A stretch of 64,000 bases of DNA from Tubulanus polymorphus (Eukaryota > Nemertea > Palaeonemertea > Tubulaniformes > Tubulanidae). Shown one piece after another: positions 13,388 through 28,935 of the stretch (positions within the stretch are counted from its first letter, which is position 1; every line of letters begins with the position of its first letter). The DNA lies in assembly GCF_964204645.1 (NCBI RefSeq), contig NC_134025.1, forward strand, positions 21,482,001-21,546,000, in the 5' to 3' direction. The position numbers were made by a program, and so were the translations under genes. The notes beneath the pieces were generated by a model. The model saw only the letters and a list, made by a program, of their open reading frames with translations. It made no database searches and was not told the DNA's origin.

Positions 13388-14029
13388 ATGTGTTTTGTTT
13401 CATCGCTTAAACGGAAAATACGTTTTTCATAAATCGTTTTGCTGCTCTCGCATAAGATGAGACGTTCAACTCAGACGGCATCATAACCGAAACGTGTAGA
13501 AAACAGTTCTTGCACCATAGAGTCAATGGCGCGACAATACACTCATTTACATCAATCTTTGTGTATACCACGTGAGGCAGTGATGCGCCCTTAACAAATA
13601 ACGTTTTCGACGACACAAAATGTTTTGCGCGAATCAATCGGTGCTTGTCTCGCGAAAAACATGGTTTCTGTTCGTCGTTTCCTGTTTTGACTTCAACATA
13701 ACTGCACAAAGCATAACAATACACATTGAAAACATTTTTAATGAGGGGGAAAAATGGTTTTTCTTTGCGTACCACGCGTGTCGGGCTTTATAACTTATAA
13801 TTTAAGACCACAAATTGAGTTGAAAAGTCATAACTGCAAAAAAGCGTTTTTCATCTTGCCCAACCCGCTGATCACCGCTTAAGACATTATCGACAGGTTG
13901 CGAGTTTTCTTTTACCGATTAAGTGGAAACAGAACATGGATAGTTCGAATGAAGAATGATTGTCGCAAAACCATCGAAATTCGATTAGAAAAAAAAGAAA
14001 AACAAAATTCCCGAATATCACAAACAGCT

Positions 14030-14072
<43 letters not shown>

Positions 14073-14984
14073 GTATATGCACGAACCTGTTGTAACTCCA
14101 CGATTTAAGATCTTTATGAGTCGCCATCATTGTTAATCCGATTTATATCTGTGTGAAGCAATAATAATAACAACAGCAACAACAATGATGATAATAATAA
14201 TCCAATGTGCTACCGTCGGTGATGTTGACGATCGAGCATGTCGTCGTCGATCGAACTGGCGCGGGTAGAACAGGCTTACGAACTAACTATACTTCGATCT
14301 ACAATCCACCTGCGCACTTACATATATATAAGTAATTCGTCTAGATTAAAAAGCCTTTTTATAATCGCGGCGGCTAGCGTATCAGGTACGTTCTATTAAT
14401 CAGCTGGCCTCCTTGTGAAACAAAGTTCCTAGACCTAATCTAATCTTCGCGCGACTCAAGCATGTATGACGACTTCCCCAAATACATAAATATAGACACG
14501 AACACGCTTCTACTAAGCACGACGACGCGCTGACAAAGGGCGGAAGAATTTTCTATCTATTCATTAAAATCCGGTAAAATACGAAGGGTCAGCCCTTCGT
14601 GAGAACAAACGACATACCGGTACTGCAACTACCGGGTACATAAATGGCACAGCACTGAAACTATAGCAATGAATGCATAAAAGGTCTATGCCTATATATA
14701 CGACTGCATGCGGAAAGGTGAATTATTTATCAAAGCCCCTATACTACTGCTCCAACCAACGCTGCCCTATGCTAATTAAGTATTAATTAGCAACGTTGTG
14801 TGCGCTAGTCTCTGAATTAATTTCCTCGCTGTAACAATTTTTCAGCATGACTTAATCCATCGTCATCCGTGTGCCTATACCTACAGTTGTTCGCTGCGTC
14901 CACAGTTATCAAAACCCATTAAATCGTTTTGAAAGATGTTAACCGGACCCATACCCTCGGCAAGAAAACTAACTCGAAAGTTTA
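13388..14984. other. No gene recognised; TA microsatellite
   Basis: A 122-codon minus frame (13775-13407) has no motif. A (TA)n tract of about 40 bases lies at 14031-14072, followed by AAT/AAC triplet-rich DNA at about 14,160-14,202. CG dinucleotides are relatively frequent at 14,210-14,530. Confidence 0.45.
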
Positions 14985-15370
14985 TTGATGACGCCTTGAA
15001 GAAAAATAACACGCGCATCTAATTGCGTAATACTATCGACGCTGAATAATATCATATAATATCAAGTTATTTTGAATTCGAATATATTGACAATTGAATT
15101 TAATTGGACGGCATATAGTCAAATGAGGCAAGCCATAATATTGCCGGCGTAGGGCACATCTGCAAAATTCAATATCAAAAAGACATGAAAATTTATCGAA
15201 TAGAAAATAAGAGTCATTAAATATACACTTAATTACAAAATGAACTCCAATATTGATGACCTAATGTACGTCGACTCACACGGTTCCCCTTAATTAGAAA
15301 TATAAAGATTATTGTTAACCGGTTTCGAGGCATCAAAAAAGCAAAGGTTATTTAGCACTAGGTTATTTAG
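14985..15370 (+). repeat. Diverged interspersed repeat, copy 1
   Basis: Aligns in order with 19165-19645: shared words include CAATTGAATT...GGCGGCA-like, GGGCACATC/GTGCACATC, AAAATAAGAG, GATTACAAAAT/AATTACAAAAT, GTAC...CACACGG and GGTTT....GGC(A/G)TCAAAAAA. No coding frame. Confidence 0.6.
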
Positions 15371-15429
15371 TAGAACCTAGTTGAACAACGAATAATATTA
15401 CATGTACCATGAGGCACCAGCATTGCTAG

Positions 15430-15560
15430 AGTGGTAATCATGGTTTTTGCTGCAGATCCAGGCGTGTTGGAAGCAATTTTTGATTGCCGAGTCCAATTGC
15501 TGATTTTTGACAGGTTCTAATATAACCACGGCGAATTCACTTCAATTTGGTCTAGTATAG
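15430..15560 (+). repeat. Interspersed repeat with GTTGGAAGCAATTTTTGATTG, copy 1
   Basis: The 20-base word TTGGAAGCAATTTTTGATTG recurs at 23,242, and the following ACAGGTTYTAA and GGCGA(A/T)TT(C/T)ACTT blocks match 23,225-23,345 in the same order. Confidence 0.65.
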
Positions 15561-16200
15561 TATTGAAAAAGAAAAGAAAAGTTATTCAGTAAATTATGCT
15601 ACAGTTGCTATACGGTTCCAACACCACTGAGATCTGCCAGGTTGACAAGTAGTTACAGGTACATCCGTTCACTAGTAGTCATTCAATATCCATGATTCTA
15701 TATCTTTCACAATTCAAAATTGAATTAACTTTTCTCATTCCACAGTCCATTTACGAAGATAATGGCAAAAGAGAAACAGCTGCTCAAATAATAAGGCAGA
15801 GACACAAATAATGCAATGAAATGGAGCAGATATTCGTATATAAAACGCCGCCGATGCCGTAGCTGCCTGGCTACCACCATAGCAACTTCATTCAGCCCGA
15901 GATAAACCGTCATCTCGGTTCAATTCCAGGTTTTCCCCGAGAACAGAACCGTCAGTTATTCGTCCAGTCAAGATCGACCGGAATCGATTTAGCGTCGATA
16001 TTTTTTCGACAAGCGAAAAATACCTTTCCACAAAACCAGGTCTGTACATATACAAGAGACAAACGAATATAGAAAGCATTGATATTCTTTCAATGAGAGA
16101 ATAATTTTTTATAAACAGCCTACTTTTCGACATGACCATACATTATACAAGAGACAAGATAGGACATCTTATGGCAGCACCTGGATAAAGAACAATTTAA

Positions 16201-16475
16201 CAGGGTGGCCACTTTTATTTGACACACTTTTTCTCTTGACTATTTCCTGACATGCAGGTTGTTTACTCAGAATCTAATGAATTTTAACAATCAAATACGT
16301 AAGACATTAGGGGGAAGCTGTCTGACTTTACGCACGATCTAGCAATCTCAACAAATTTCCCCGACTTTTCAGCTGTTTTACAAAATTCCCTCGACTATTC
16401 CATGACTTTTTTCAAGTAAAGAAAAATTCCCCCTTTTCCCCTGCTTTCCAGAAAAGTAAGTAAGTGGCTACCCTG
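16201..16475. mobile_element. hAT-like MITE, CAGGGTGGCCACTT ends, TTTAA duplication
   Basis: Left end CAGGGTGGCCACTT and right end, reversed, CAGGGTAGCCACTT differ at one base. TTTAA is duplicated exactly outside both ends (16196-16200, 16476-16480). The 275-bp element is non-coding; its right end also appears at positions 1-60. Confidence 0.8.
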
Positions 16476-17021
16476 TTTAAGAGAGATGCGTTAAGTACCT
16501 TCTTCACAAAGGACATAAACATCAAAACTTAGAGGTTGTCTGTGTATAAGCCTATGGCCTTAATGGTAAATGGTATTTGATGGAAAAATGGCAAAATGAA
16601 CATATTTCAAATGATAACTCGATTTCTGTCATTAAAATGTCGGGCGATGGTTACGAGAGGGCGATCACTGCGTTATACTCCGTAGTGTGTCAACAACTAT
16701 TAATGAAATACAAACATCGCATTTTGAGAAAATAGACTAGGCAAACAACGAACAATTTAAATGTTCAGCCACTTCATTAATTCAACTGATGATATTAAAT
16801 GGATACCACTCAAAATCTTCCGATGCCAGCTGCTATCATAACGCCGAAGTAGCAGTCTATTTTAGGCAATAGCCCGGCATGGTGTCTCCCCCTTAATAGT
16901 ATTAGGAAAATTAGGTGGGGGAACACATACACAAAAATTGTGAATGAAAGAGAATATCTCCTTAAAAATATCTTGCAAAAAAGGGCAATCTCATAAGGGT
17001 TAAAAGCATTCTCCCTAGGCA

Positions 17022-17107
17022 GGGATTCGAAACTGATGCCATCGCTATAGCCATGGCATAAAACTCTGCCATACTAGACCGGGTGTGCAGGTACATGCCC
17101 AGGTCTG
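17022..17107 (-). repeat. tRNA-like repeat unit, minus strand
   Basis: Reads GGTCTAGTATGGCAGAG...GATGGCATCAGTTTCGAATCCCTGCC on the minus strand: an A-box-like start and a B box with one change. It mirrors the unit at 17268. Confidence 0.55.
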
Positions 17108-17117
17108 CCGCACGTAA

Positions 17118-17246
17118 ACTTGCGGCAGCAATCAGATTGCTTGTTGTTTATTCGCTAAGGCGAATTTCAAGGGAAAACTATACATGGGTAAACCAGGGCT
17201 AAAATAAAATGGGATATCTGATTGGCTTATAATGACATCATCTAAG
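17118..17246. repeat. Interspersed repeat shared with the ATG5 first intron
   Basis: The blocks AATCAGATTGCTTGTTGTTTATTCGCTAAGG and CAGGGCTAAAATAAAA recur in diverged form at 27,991-28,070. The outer TCTGATTGGC...GACATCATC block appears there inverted. Confidence 0.5.
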
Positions 17247-20200
17247 CTGCACGTGTAGTACCAGAACACTGGGTCTAGTATGGCAGGGTTTCATACCATG
17301 GCGAGTCTCGATGCCATCAGGTTCGAATCCCTGGCGGGGCGGACGGGTTGGGAGTAGATGCTTAGTCTTGTCCAACCCTGACTAGTCATCTGAAATGGCG
17401 AATTCAATTGATAGAACTGCCATATACCTTTGTGATCTAATTCGACTATGCAGGAAATGTAGATCCTTTGATTGCAGTCGTTGCTCGAGGGAATCTACTA
17501 CGTTTAGTCAAATCCAATAGAGCTGATAAAGTAAAGTCGTAAGCCAGAAAAATCCATTCATTCGTACGTAGATGTATCCATAGAATCACACAGTTCTTTA
17601 ACAAAGCCCCTATACTGATCATCCCTATCTTCCTGGATAATGAGTTTTAACGGAGAAAATTTCATATTTGAAGGAACAGCAGCAACACTTGCAATATATT
17701 CCAATTACAGACTTCTCCAAAATCAGTATTGTTTATCTCGATAAACCTTTAACCTTTAATTCAGAGGCTTTATAAGCAAATATTCACCCTCGATACCACT
17801 AAACTTGGTTTCTAACTTGGTAACCGCCTAGTAGGGTAAAAAAGATCCAGCTTCCAACAGTAACGAGATATAGGCGTAGTACAACTTCTAAAGTATCTAA
17901 TAGCCTATTTCTCAAAAATAAAAGCAGTCTTATAGGAGTTTCTGACATCAAACGCGCTGAAAAGCGTTTCCCATTTTAGAAGGATTATTTGAGCGAAAAT
18001 ACATGAGAATACCCAGCAGCAGCTCGATAAGAACTACTAAGCAGCTTTTACTGATCCACCAGTAGGTATCGTCGCCATAAAACAGACAGACACCTGTTCA
18101 CCGCGGATCAGGGGCAGAGAGATTTATAAATTCCCGTCGATGAATTTAAAATTAAACGATCCAAATGGAAACCGCTCGACGATGACGATATGTCATGAAA
18201 TACAGCCGCGGTAATAGACTTAATAAAGTTTAACCCTTTCAGTGCGTATACACCGCAGTGCAGTGAATGAATCGGTGATGGCCTTTGCTAGTACACCGCA
18301 CTGAGGTGTATTGATGTAATTCGGAAACGTTTTTATCTCTAATGAAAGATGGCAGCACCTGTCAAACAGAGTTAGAAATAAGTAAGTAACGATACACCGC
18401 ACTGTGGTGTAGACGCATTATAGCTGATGCCTGTTATTTTATGCTCTGGGCTGGAATTTTTCAAACATTTTCAAATTAGCTCTATTAGTCACCACCGAAA
18501 GGGTTAATAGAATGGTTTTTGACTCAAACCCTCCTCAATCATCTCGAGGAGACCCCAAATAGGCTGAGCACACATTAGATATTTTTTCTTTCGGCGAAGG
18601 ATGGCTTCCCAGATCAGTAAACGTCAAAGACTGACGAGTAAAGACATCTAGGAAACCTTATTACATATCGGGGCTTAATGTCGTGGGTGATGACACGAGC
18701 TCTACTGACGCAAGTAATGACAAACTTATCATATCCAGGCTTATACGTTGGCTGGACATGATATCTATCGCTACAGAGCTCCGAGTATCAATTTATTCCT
18801 TGCTGATGTCGGCTATGAAAAATGAACACGAAAATGCATCCTATAAGAAAATCTGACTCAGAAAAAAAAGTAAGATTTTCAAGATTTTGAATGAAAAATA
18901 TGATTGACTCTAGGAGTCAGAGCACAATCTTATTACCATATCAACTTATCTGCATGGAGGAGAGGCCTTATCTATTCAAAATATGTAGGAGCTCGGAAGG
19001 CGGGAATGCCAGCATTTTCAAGCCAGCGACTGAGCATACAGCTATCGCTAATGATTATTAACGCATTCCTATTAATCATTCATAAAAATACCTATGGCTT
19101 AGGCAAGTTTCTGACTTCGGACAGAATTATATTTGAAAATGAGAAAACAAAAAACTGAAAATTGGAAGTTCATTGATGCCCTCGAAAACTAACACATATA
19201 TTGCTTAATATTGTAAACACTCAATAATATTACATAAATTATATAGGCCTAATACTAAGGATCAATGAATTAAATGAATAAAGTAATAAATAAAGTAATT
19301 TTTGGATTTGAATAGGCTATATCGATAATTGAATTGAAAGGCGGCAACCAGTCTAGCCCTGATATAATGATGACGTAGTGCACATCCTCTCAAATATAGT
19401 TATCAAAATTTATCAACAATAATAAAATAAGAGCTATGAAATATATCCGATTACAAAATAAATGCCAAAATTCATAATTTTTGTAATTGTTATTTTGAAA
19501 CGCCTTTACCGATGACGTAGTAGGCCTATGTACAATCACACGGAATCGCTTAGGCCAACGCATACTACTAGGTATATCAATGTAAATAGACATTATTGCA
19601 ACGGTTTTTATGGCGTCAAAAAAAAAACTAAACCTAACACTTTTCTCCAACCTGTAATTATTCGGGTGGTTTACCTGGACTAGACTACGCTCATATTGCG
19701 CCCACGCCGACCTCAATACCCACGATACCGGTAACTTATGGGGCGTGTATACGAAACCCGATACGCGTATCGATCTCTCCCGATAAGCAATATAATCATT
19801 TGGCGAAATCATTAATAAAGATACGTGACAATCTCCTCGCAGCGCGGCACACTATTATTATATCAGACGTAGTTAACGATGCCATAACATACACACACGC
19901 GCGAACGTCGTGTTCTAATCCAACGACGAGCGATGATTATAAAGGTGTATACGCGGCACAAATCCCCTTCAAAGGTACCTGATCTAACTAGTAATGATTT
20001 CTACATAACCCTCTCGAAACCCTGTCGATTGAGATACGCATTGAGATACACTGCTTATCGCGGCGTAGTATCGACGATGATTGAATGAAATGGGATTCAT
20101 TGACGAACGTATCGCGGCGTGTTCAAACTTTGAAATCTAGAATGCGGCAATGTCACGTATCTAGGCCTATGTCTCCTCGGGGTAAGCATTGATCAAACAG

Positions 20201-21450
20201 TAACGAGGCAAGAAATTGAAGGCAGGTACTAACAGTTGATGAGTCGACAAGATACACAATATCCTTATAAGATGGATAACAAGAGAAATTCTACTGTAAA
20301 TTCAGCGAAAAAATGAAAAGTTTTTTATGGTTGAATGATATATATTTCGAGCAATTTTGAGATATTTTTAGTTGAGCCTAATTGTTCATTAACTCGACTG
20401 TAAGAACTGTTGGTTTATGGCCAAAATAGAAAAACCAGTCTCCACTCTCCAACGGGCCAAGCTTTATGATATATGTCAAGAATTTAGATTGCAAGAAATT
20501 CTCCAGTTCCACAGTCGTAGTAAGAGTTAACTCTTGAGTTAAAGTTAGTTAACTTTCAATGAGTAAGAGTTAGCTACAGAAATAAAATTAGTTCACTTTC
20601 AATAGATTAAATCTTAACTCACAACTGTGGAACTGGGTCAAGATGACCGATACCCTCCATCCTTGATAAGGTTGGACATCTAACCTCACCCAATCCTCAC
20701 ATAAAGTTTCAGAAAAAGCGATCAATAAATGCAAATTGAAACGTGCGAGACGCACGTGCTACAAATCAGTGAATAATTACCAAGGTAAGTACTAGAATCC
20801 TCAGGCAAATACGATTAAAAACCAAAATACAAACAAGAGCTTATATACTGAGAAATGAGAATATGTTTTCTTTATGAAATTTTGGATGTGCGCCTATCAA
20901 CACCTACATCAATCTTATTTGTTCAAGTTTGGAATTTCAATCAATACTCGCTATTTTTGACGACAAACTAAAGACTGATTGAATTGCGCATGAGGTGAGC
21001 TGTCATTTTTGTTCGATGTTGCAATGCCATTCTTAAATTGGTCATACGACCATATACAATCAGTTCAGATACCAGCGATTGTAGCCGACGTAAGTGGGAA
21101 GGAACTGGTGGGAAGTCATGCCCGGCCAGTCGCTGGGAATCAAGCGCAGCCAACATAAGACGGGCTACGATCACGTTTCTTCTTGGATGAGTCGGTATCG
21201 GCCATGTCACCGCTCCAAAAACTAGCCTTAAAAATCCTGTTTAACTGTCAGCTAAAATTGTCGATACTAACGAATCATTTTGCCTAGTTGTGTCCACCCA
21301 AGTTTCTCCGTTACTTAAAACATCCCGAACAATGCAGATCGAGTGGACCATTCACAAGTTCCGACGCCATGATATTGAGAGTGGTTTTGAAAAATGTCAT
21401 CTATTTCAGACTGGACTTCAACAAATAAAATGCTGTAAAATAAATCTGTG

Positions 21451-21543
<93 letters not shown>

Positions 21544-24500
21544 CACACACATATATATCCTTCGAATAAATTTAACAGCTACCACTATTGTATCTAATTA
21601 GTAAGGATCGGGGGGGGGGGGGGGCTAATAATCCATCTTCAATTTCCAGCTGCTCTGGAACAGAAATCAGTTGAGGTTTGAAACACTAAATCACATTCTA
21701 GTGCTTGCTGCTTGTACTACTTTAAGTACAAATGGACTGACTAGTAAGCACAGGTAATGTTCAAGATTGGTGTTGCAATGATTGGCTAATTAGCAATGTT
21801 ACATATTGGACACAAATAAACATATGTATTGTATGTTTAGTTTCAGCAGAACCTAATTGCAGCAGTACTGCGATAACGGGATTGTTCAAAAGGCAGTTCG
21901 AATCTAATCTGCGCCGAGATACTGATTTTCTATGCAGTAATCGCATTTTAATGGGTTTCATCGCTAGTTACATGAAAGGAAATCAGAATCAAGATAATAA
22001 TCGAACTGTCATAATAAACTTATATATCCCCGATATTGCGGGTTTCACTTATCAACTTATAAACTGAGAATGTGTCAGTCTACCACTCGAATTGAGATCA
22101 GTTATAACAACAAAATATTTTTTCCGGGTAGAACACCGACCACACAGTAAGAAATTGCTAGAAGGTTTTTAATTTAATTTTCTATTCATTTATTGAGATT
22201 TTTTGGTAAAATATCAACTGACGCGATAGTCAGAGACTAGCCCCATGATTTTCACTAAGCTAAGTATTATGTTAGATATAGAGGAAATTACAACAAGACA
22301 TTGTATGTACAACACTCCTTCATTAGCGGAAACAATAACAATATTCATACAACCTCAGTGTAGACAGACTTTAAAGATTTCTCCGGCTACTGATCAATTA
22401 TCGATTATTCGAGATCAATACTATACGACCGGTCAGGCTATTGAATCACCTCATGGCCCCAGCGGGTTAGATGACGATATATAATACGGCGGAAATGGGG
22501 CAAAATTTTGAAATGATAATTGTTTTAAATTGGTTTCGAATAAAGCTGTTTATGAACTGTGGTATAAGAGACATAGGCCTAACATTATTTCATTCGTCGG
22601 TGGGAGTGGGATAATGGGAGTGTGTGAAATACTGCTAGAGATAGTCTTTAGAATTATGAAACGGTTTGATTGAATACAAAGTCTGCAAATGTCTGCTTTT
22701 TCAGTGCAAAATTTGCAGAGTGGTATTTTCCATGGATCTACATCATCATGCTGTCTTGCACCCGAGCGAACTGTCGGAATTAATTAGACCTAATTAATGT
22801 GGTGGGTGAAAAATCCGAAATGGTTTTTATGACGCGGCATTATTCCAGTTAGCCTACCACAAGGGTCACCCTCTATATATCATCAGATATACTGATAAAA
22901 ATAACAAAATGATTGCGTTAAGTTTAAGATTAGGGTTGGGAAAGGGTTAAGGGGGTTTATTTTCAGGGGCGGATCCAGTCAAGTGTCTAAAAGAACAGGT
23001 CAATGATGACAGATTTTCAAGATTCTGGTGGATTATAAATTAGGCTAAGTCACAGCGTATAAGTTTCTTCACCCAGTCCTGAGTGGCCAGTTTGTGGTGC
23101 TCCATATACTGCGAATACAAAAAGCTCATGTGAACCACCCACCGCCCAGTCACGTAGATGTTATGCGCGGTTGTTATTTATAGGGGTCGCATTAGCAATG
23201 AACCCCCGACACTATAAGGTTCTCAGTGTAAAAGTCAGGTGCGTTGGAAGCAATTTTTGATTGCTTCGGCCAAATACCGCTTTTGGACAGGTTTTAAATA
23301 TTGCTGCGGCGATTTTACTTAATTTTCTTCAAAAACGTGGTATTCAAAGAAAAACGCCACTGACAGTATCAAGAAAATATAGGCCTACCGCATTCCAGGA
23401 GGTACATTGATTGACATCAACGACCGTAACGCGTCGCTTGTATCCCAAGTACCAACCACCACTCTCTACAAGCATACTGCATAGTAGCCAGATGCGAGTC
23501 ATGAGGGTCCCTGACCACACACCGACCGGACCGGGGGTTAAATACATGTGTGGGAGGGTGCCGGTGGTGGACTACAAACAAGCTTAGCAAGCACAAGCAG
23601 CGGGCAGGCCCTCTCTCTCTTAAAAAACAACTTACAAGTTACATTGACAATAATATATGTGACGTGAATTACCTGATTTAGCCGATTCAATAATTCGTTA
23701 CGCTCTGTTATTCAAATACAAAAACGATACACTGGCGCTCAGTTTTCCCTTCTCTAAGGCATGAAGTGCGGGACTAAAACATCATCGAAGCGTGAAGTAA
23801 AAAAATTTGACATCCTCGGCCCGCAGCGACATGTAAACAACCATTTCATTGGTCGAGTACAACCGACGTCATAGATTCTGCTAGGTGGCGCCACCCGCCG
23901 ATCAAAAAATAAATCTAATTTAATCAAGCACTTGGTACCCAATTGGAAATCTGTAATATTTGAAATCAAATAAAAACCCCATATTTTAGTATTCTCACTT
24001 TCATGCAGAAATTGAAAATTAGAAGCAAATTCCATATATGTAAAAGCGAAACCCACGCCACAGATTTCCTCATTTCTGTCCCATGCCTAAGTCCATTAAT
24101 TATCAGATCATCGCTGGCTCTCCTGACCCTTTACAGTGTTTAGAAAACCTGGCTTTATTCTACAAATTCATATATTTTACATTGATTCTAGGCGTTCGAT
24201 CAAAATCCTCAGGTATAGAAATAGAATGCCAAATGAACTCGGAAGAAATTATATCAATTATGAGATTGCAGTTTCTCATTTATTTATACATTATTTATAC
24301 ATACATATTCACAAGATTTTACACAATTCCTCTTTTTTTTCCATTTAAATAGAAAAATAGCTTACAGTAATAAAAACTGTTAAATTGTTATACCAATTGG
24401 AGATTTCATTGGATCCAGTTTCATGGATGCAGTGGAACCTCGTTACAACAAAGTTTATGGGGCCAGAAAATATGTTTGTTATAACCAATAGTTCATTATA

Positions 24501-24853
24501 TCCAGTATGAAAATTACTTAAATTTTCCTTTTTTGGATGATAATCTAGGTTTGTAATAACCAATAAATCATTTCATCAGAGGTCATTAAAAAGAGGTTCC
24601 ACTGTAGATTTTAACGGTCAAATTGTTGTTGCGCGTTGAAAACATGTTGCAACCAAAAGCAACTCAAACTGAAAGTAGGCCCTGTTTGACTTTTTTCGGA
24701 AGAGCCAGTCCTGGAATAGCTCAAGACAAAGTAATACTTAAATTACGACTTATCAAAGAATTTACATCTAAGATCTAAGAGTTTCATAGACTTTTTTGAA
24801 AAGCTGCAGGTCCCAACCAAAAAATTAAGATTTATGTAGTAATATTGCAAATG

Positions 24854-27826
<2,973 letters not shown>

Positions 27827-27848
27827 ATTACACGCGACAATTGGCAAC

Positions 27849-28740
27849 CTGAAATAGAAAAAATAATTTCATCAAATACTAATTAGCGGTACCAGTGGAA
27901 CATTATTAGTCTATCGACTGGCAAGGCATCACATGGGACTCAGCCATGGTTTGACATAGTTTCGAAAACTTGTGGCGCGAATCAGATGCCTGTTTTGTAT
28001 AGGCCTAGGCCTAATCGCTGAGGTAAATTCCAAGGATAACTTGGAATAACCCGGGCTAAACTAAAACTCAGTTCTCAACAAATCACCCGAATTTTCTTAG
28101 TCGCGCACGAGAGCAGGCACGATGATGTTATTGTTAGGCCTATAGTTAGCCAATCAGAACGAGTTGTCAGCAAGATAGTGTTAACAGGAATGATGCTGCA
28201 TTGGCAAAATATCACCTCCCTATTTGGAAATCCAAAAATGAAAATCTACTATTACACACTACTGATGACGGACTTACTGACACACGACGTCGTCGACACG
28301 ACAGACAACACCAACAACAACTTACACCTTCTCTTCTATTTTTTGTAAAAAAGACCAAATTATTTCGACATGGATTTTTCTACGATCTTGACAACGGTAT
28401 CTTCATAACGGGAACAATAATTAGAACTCATTCAGTTGGAAAAAGAATGGCGTTGTTGACTAAATAATTATTAATTGGTGAAATTAGTAAAGAACCTCTC
28501 GCAGTCTGAAAATTTGACAGTTGAAAATTGCACCATGTCAATCGTGGCTCGATTGAATTCAATTCAATTAATTTTAATGGAAAAAGAACTCTGACAGCAA
28601 AGACCGCTCAAAATATTATATAAGAAAATTGAAAATATTCTATGACTAATTAATTTAGCCACACATAAGCATCGATTAATTATAAATGGAAATGAATAGT
28701 CTCGAGATCACGTTAGTTCACGCGCAGCGCAACGAGATTT
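27849..28740. other. ATG5 5' UTR intron and ATG5-ERP44 intergenic stretch
   Basis: About 0.9 kb between the ATG5 coding start and the ERP44 promoter. It must contain the upstream non-coding ATG5 exon, but I cannot fix its donor. Around 27,967-28,162 lies a diverged repeat related to the one at 17,118-17,246 (shared blocks around AATCAGAT and GGGCTAAA), with two overlapping TAGGCCTA palindromes at 28000-28013 and a third at 28135. A run of ACGACG/CAACAA-type triplets at 28,285-28,320 is low-complexity. No coding exon is visible. Confidence 0.6.
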
Positions 28741-28858
28741 CCTACACACACGTCAAGCAGCCATTGGTCCATAGCCGCGAATCGAGCGATTTGTGTCGGT
28801 GTTTCTGTAGTTTTTTTTCAGCGGCTGAGTACTCCCGAGTATCCGATTAAAGGAGAAA
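28741..28858. promoter_or_regulatory. Probable shared ATG5/ERP44 promoter with UPR-like element
   Basis: The stretch just upstream of the ERP44 ATG is locally rich in G+C and CpG. At 28749-28755 the plus strand reads CACGTCA, i.e. TGACGTG on the minus strand, the core of the UPR element bound by XBP1/ATF6 in mammals. Eight bases on, ATTGG (28763-28767) is an inverted CCAAT box, the NF-Y partner of ER-stress elements; the spacing is not the canonical ERSE spacing. A T-run followed by CAG at 28811-28820 could be a splice acceptor, a spliced-leader acceptor or an initiator. Promoter function is inferred from position and motifs only. Confidence 0.45.
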
Positions 28859-28935
28859 ATGCAGCTGCCTTGTACTGCTGTCAAATCGGCGCCGTTTAGA
28901 GTATTGTTATTGCTGGTAAATATGTTTAAAATGTG
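28859..28935 (+). other. ERP44: ERP44 signal peptide region (exon 1)
   Basis: The exon encodes MQLPCTAVKSAPFRVLLLL before a GTAAAT donor at 28916; the second exon continues with ATLWQLP, completing the signal sequence. The ATG is preceded by GAGAAA, and I see no in-frame upstream ATG in the exon. Confidence 0.75.
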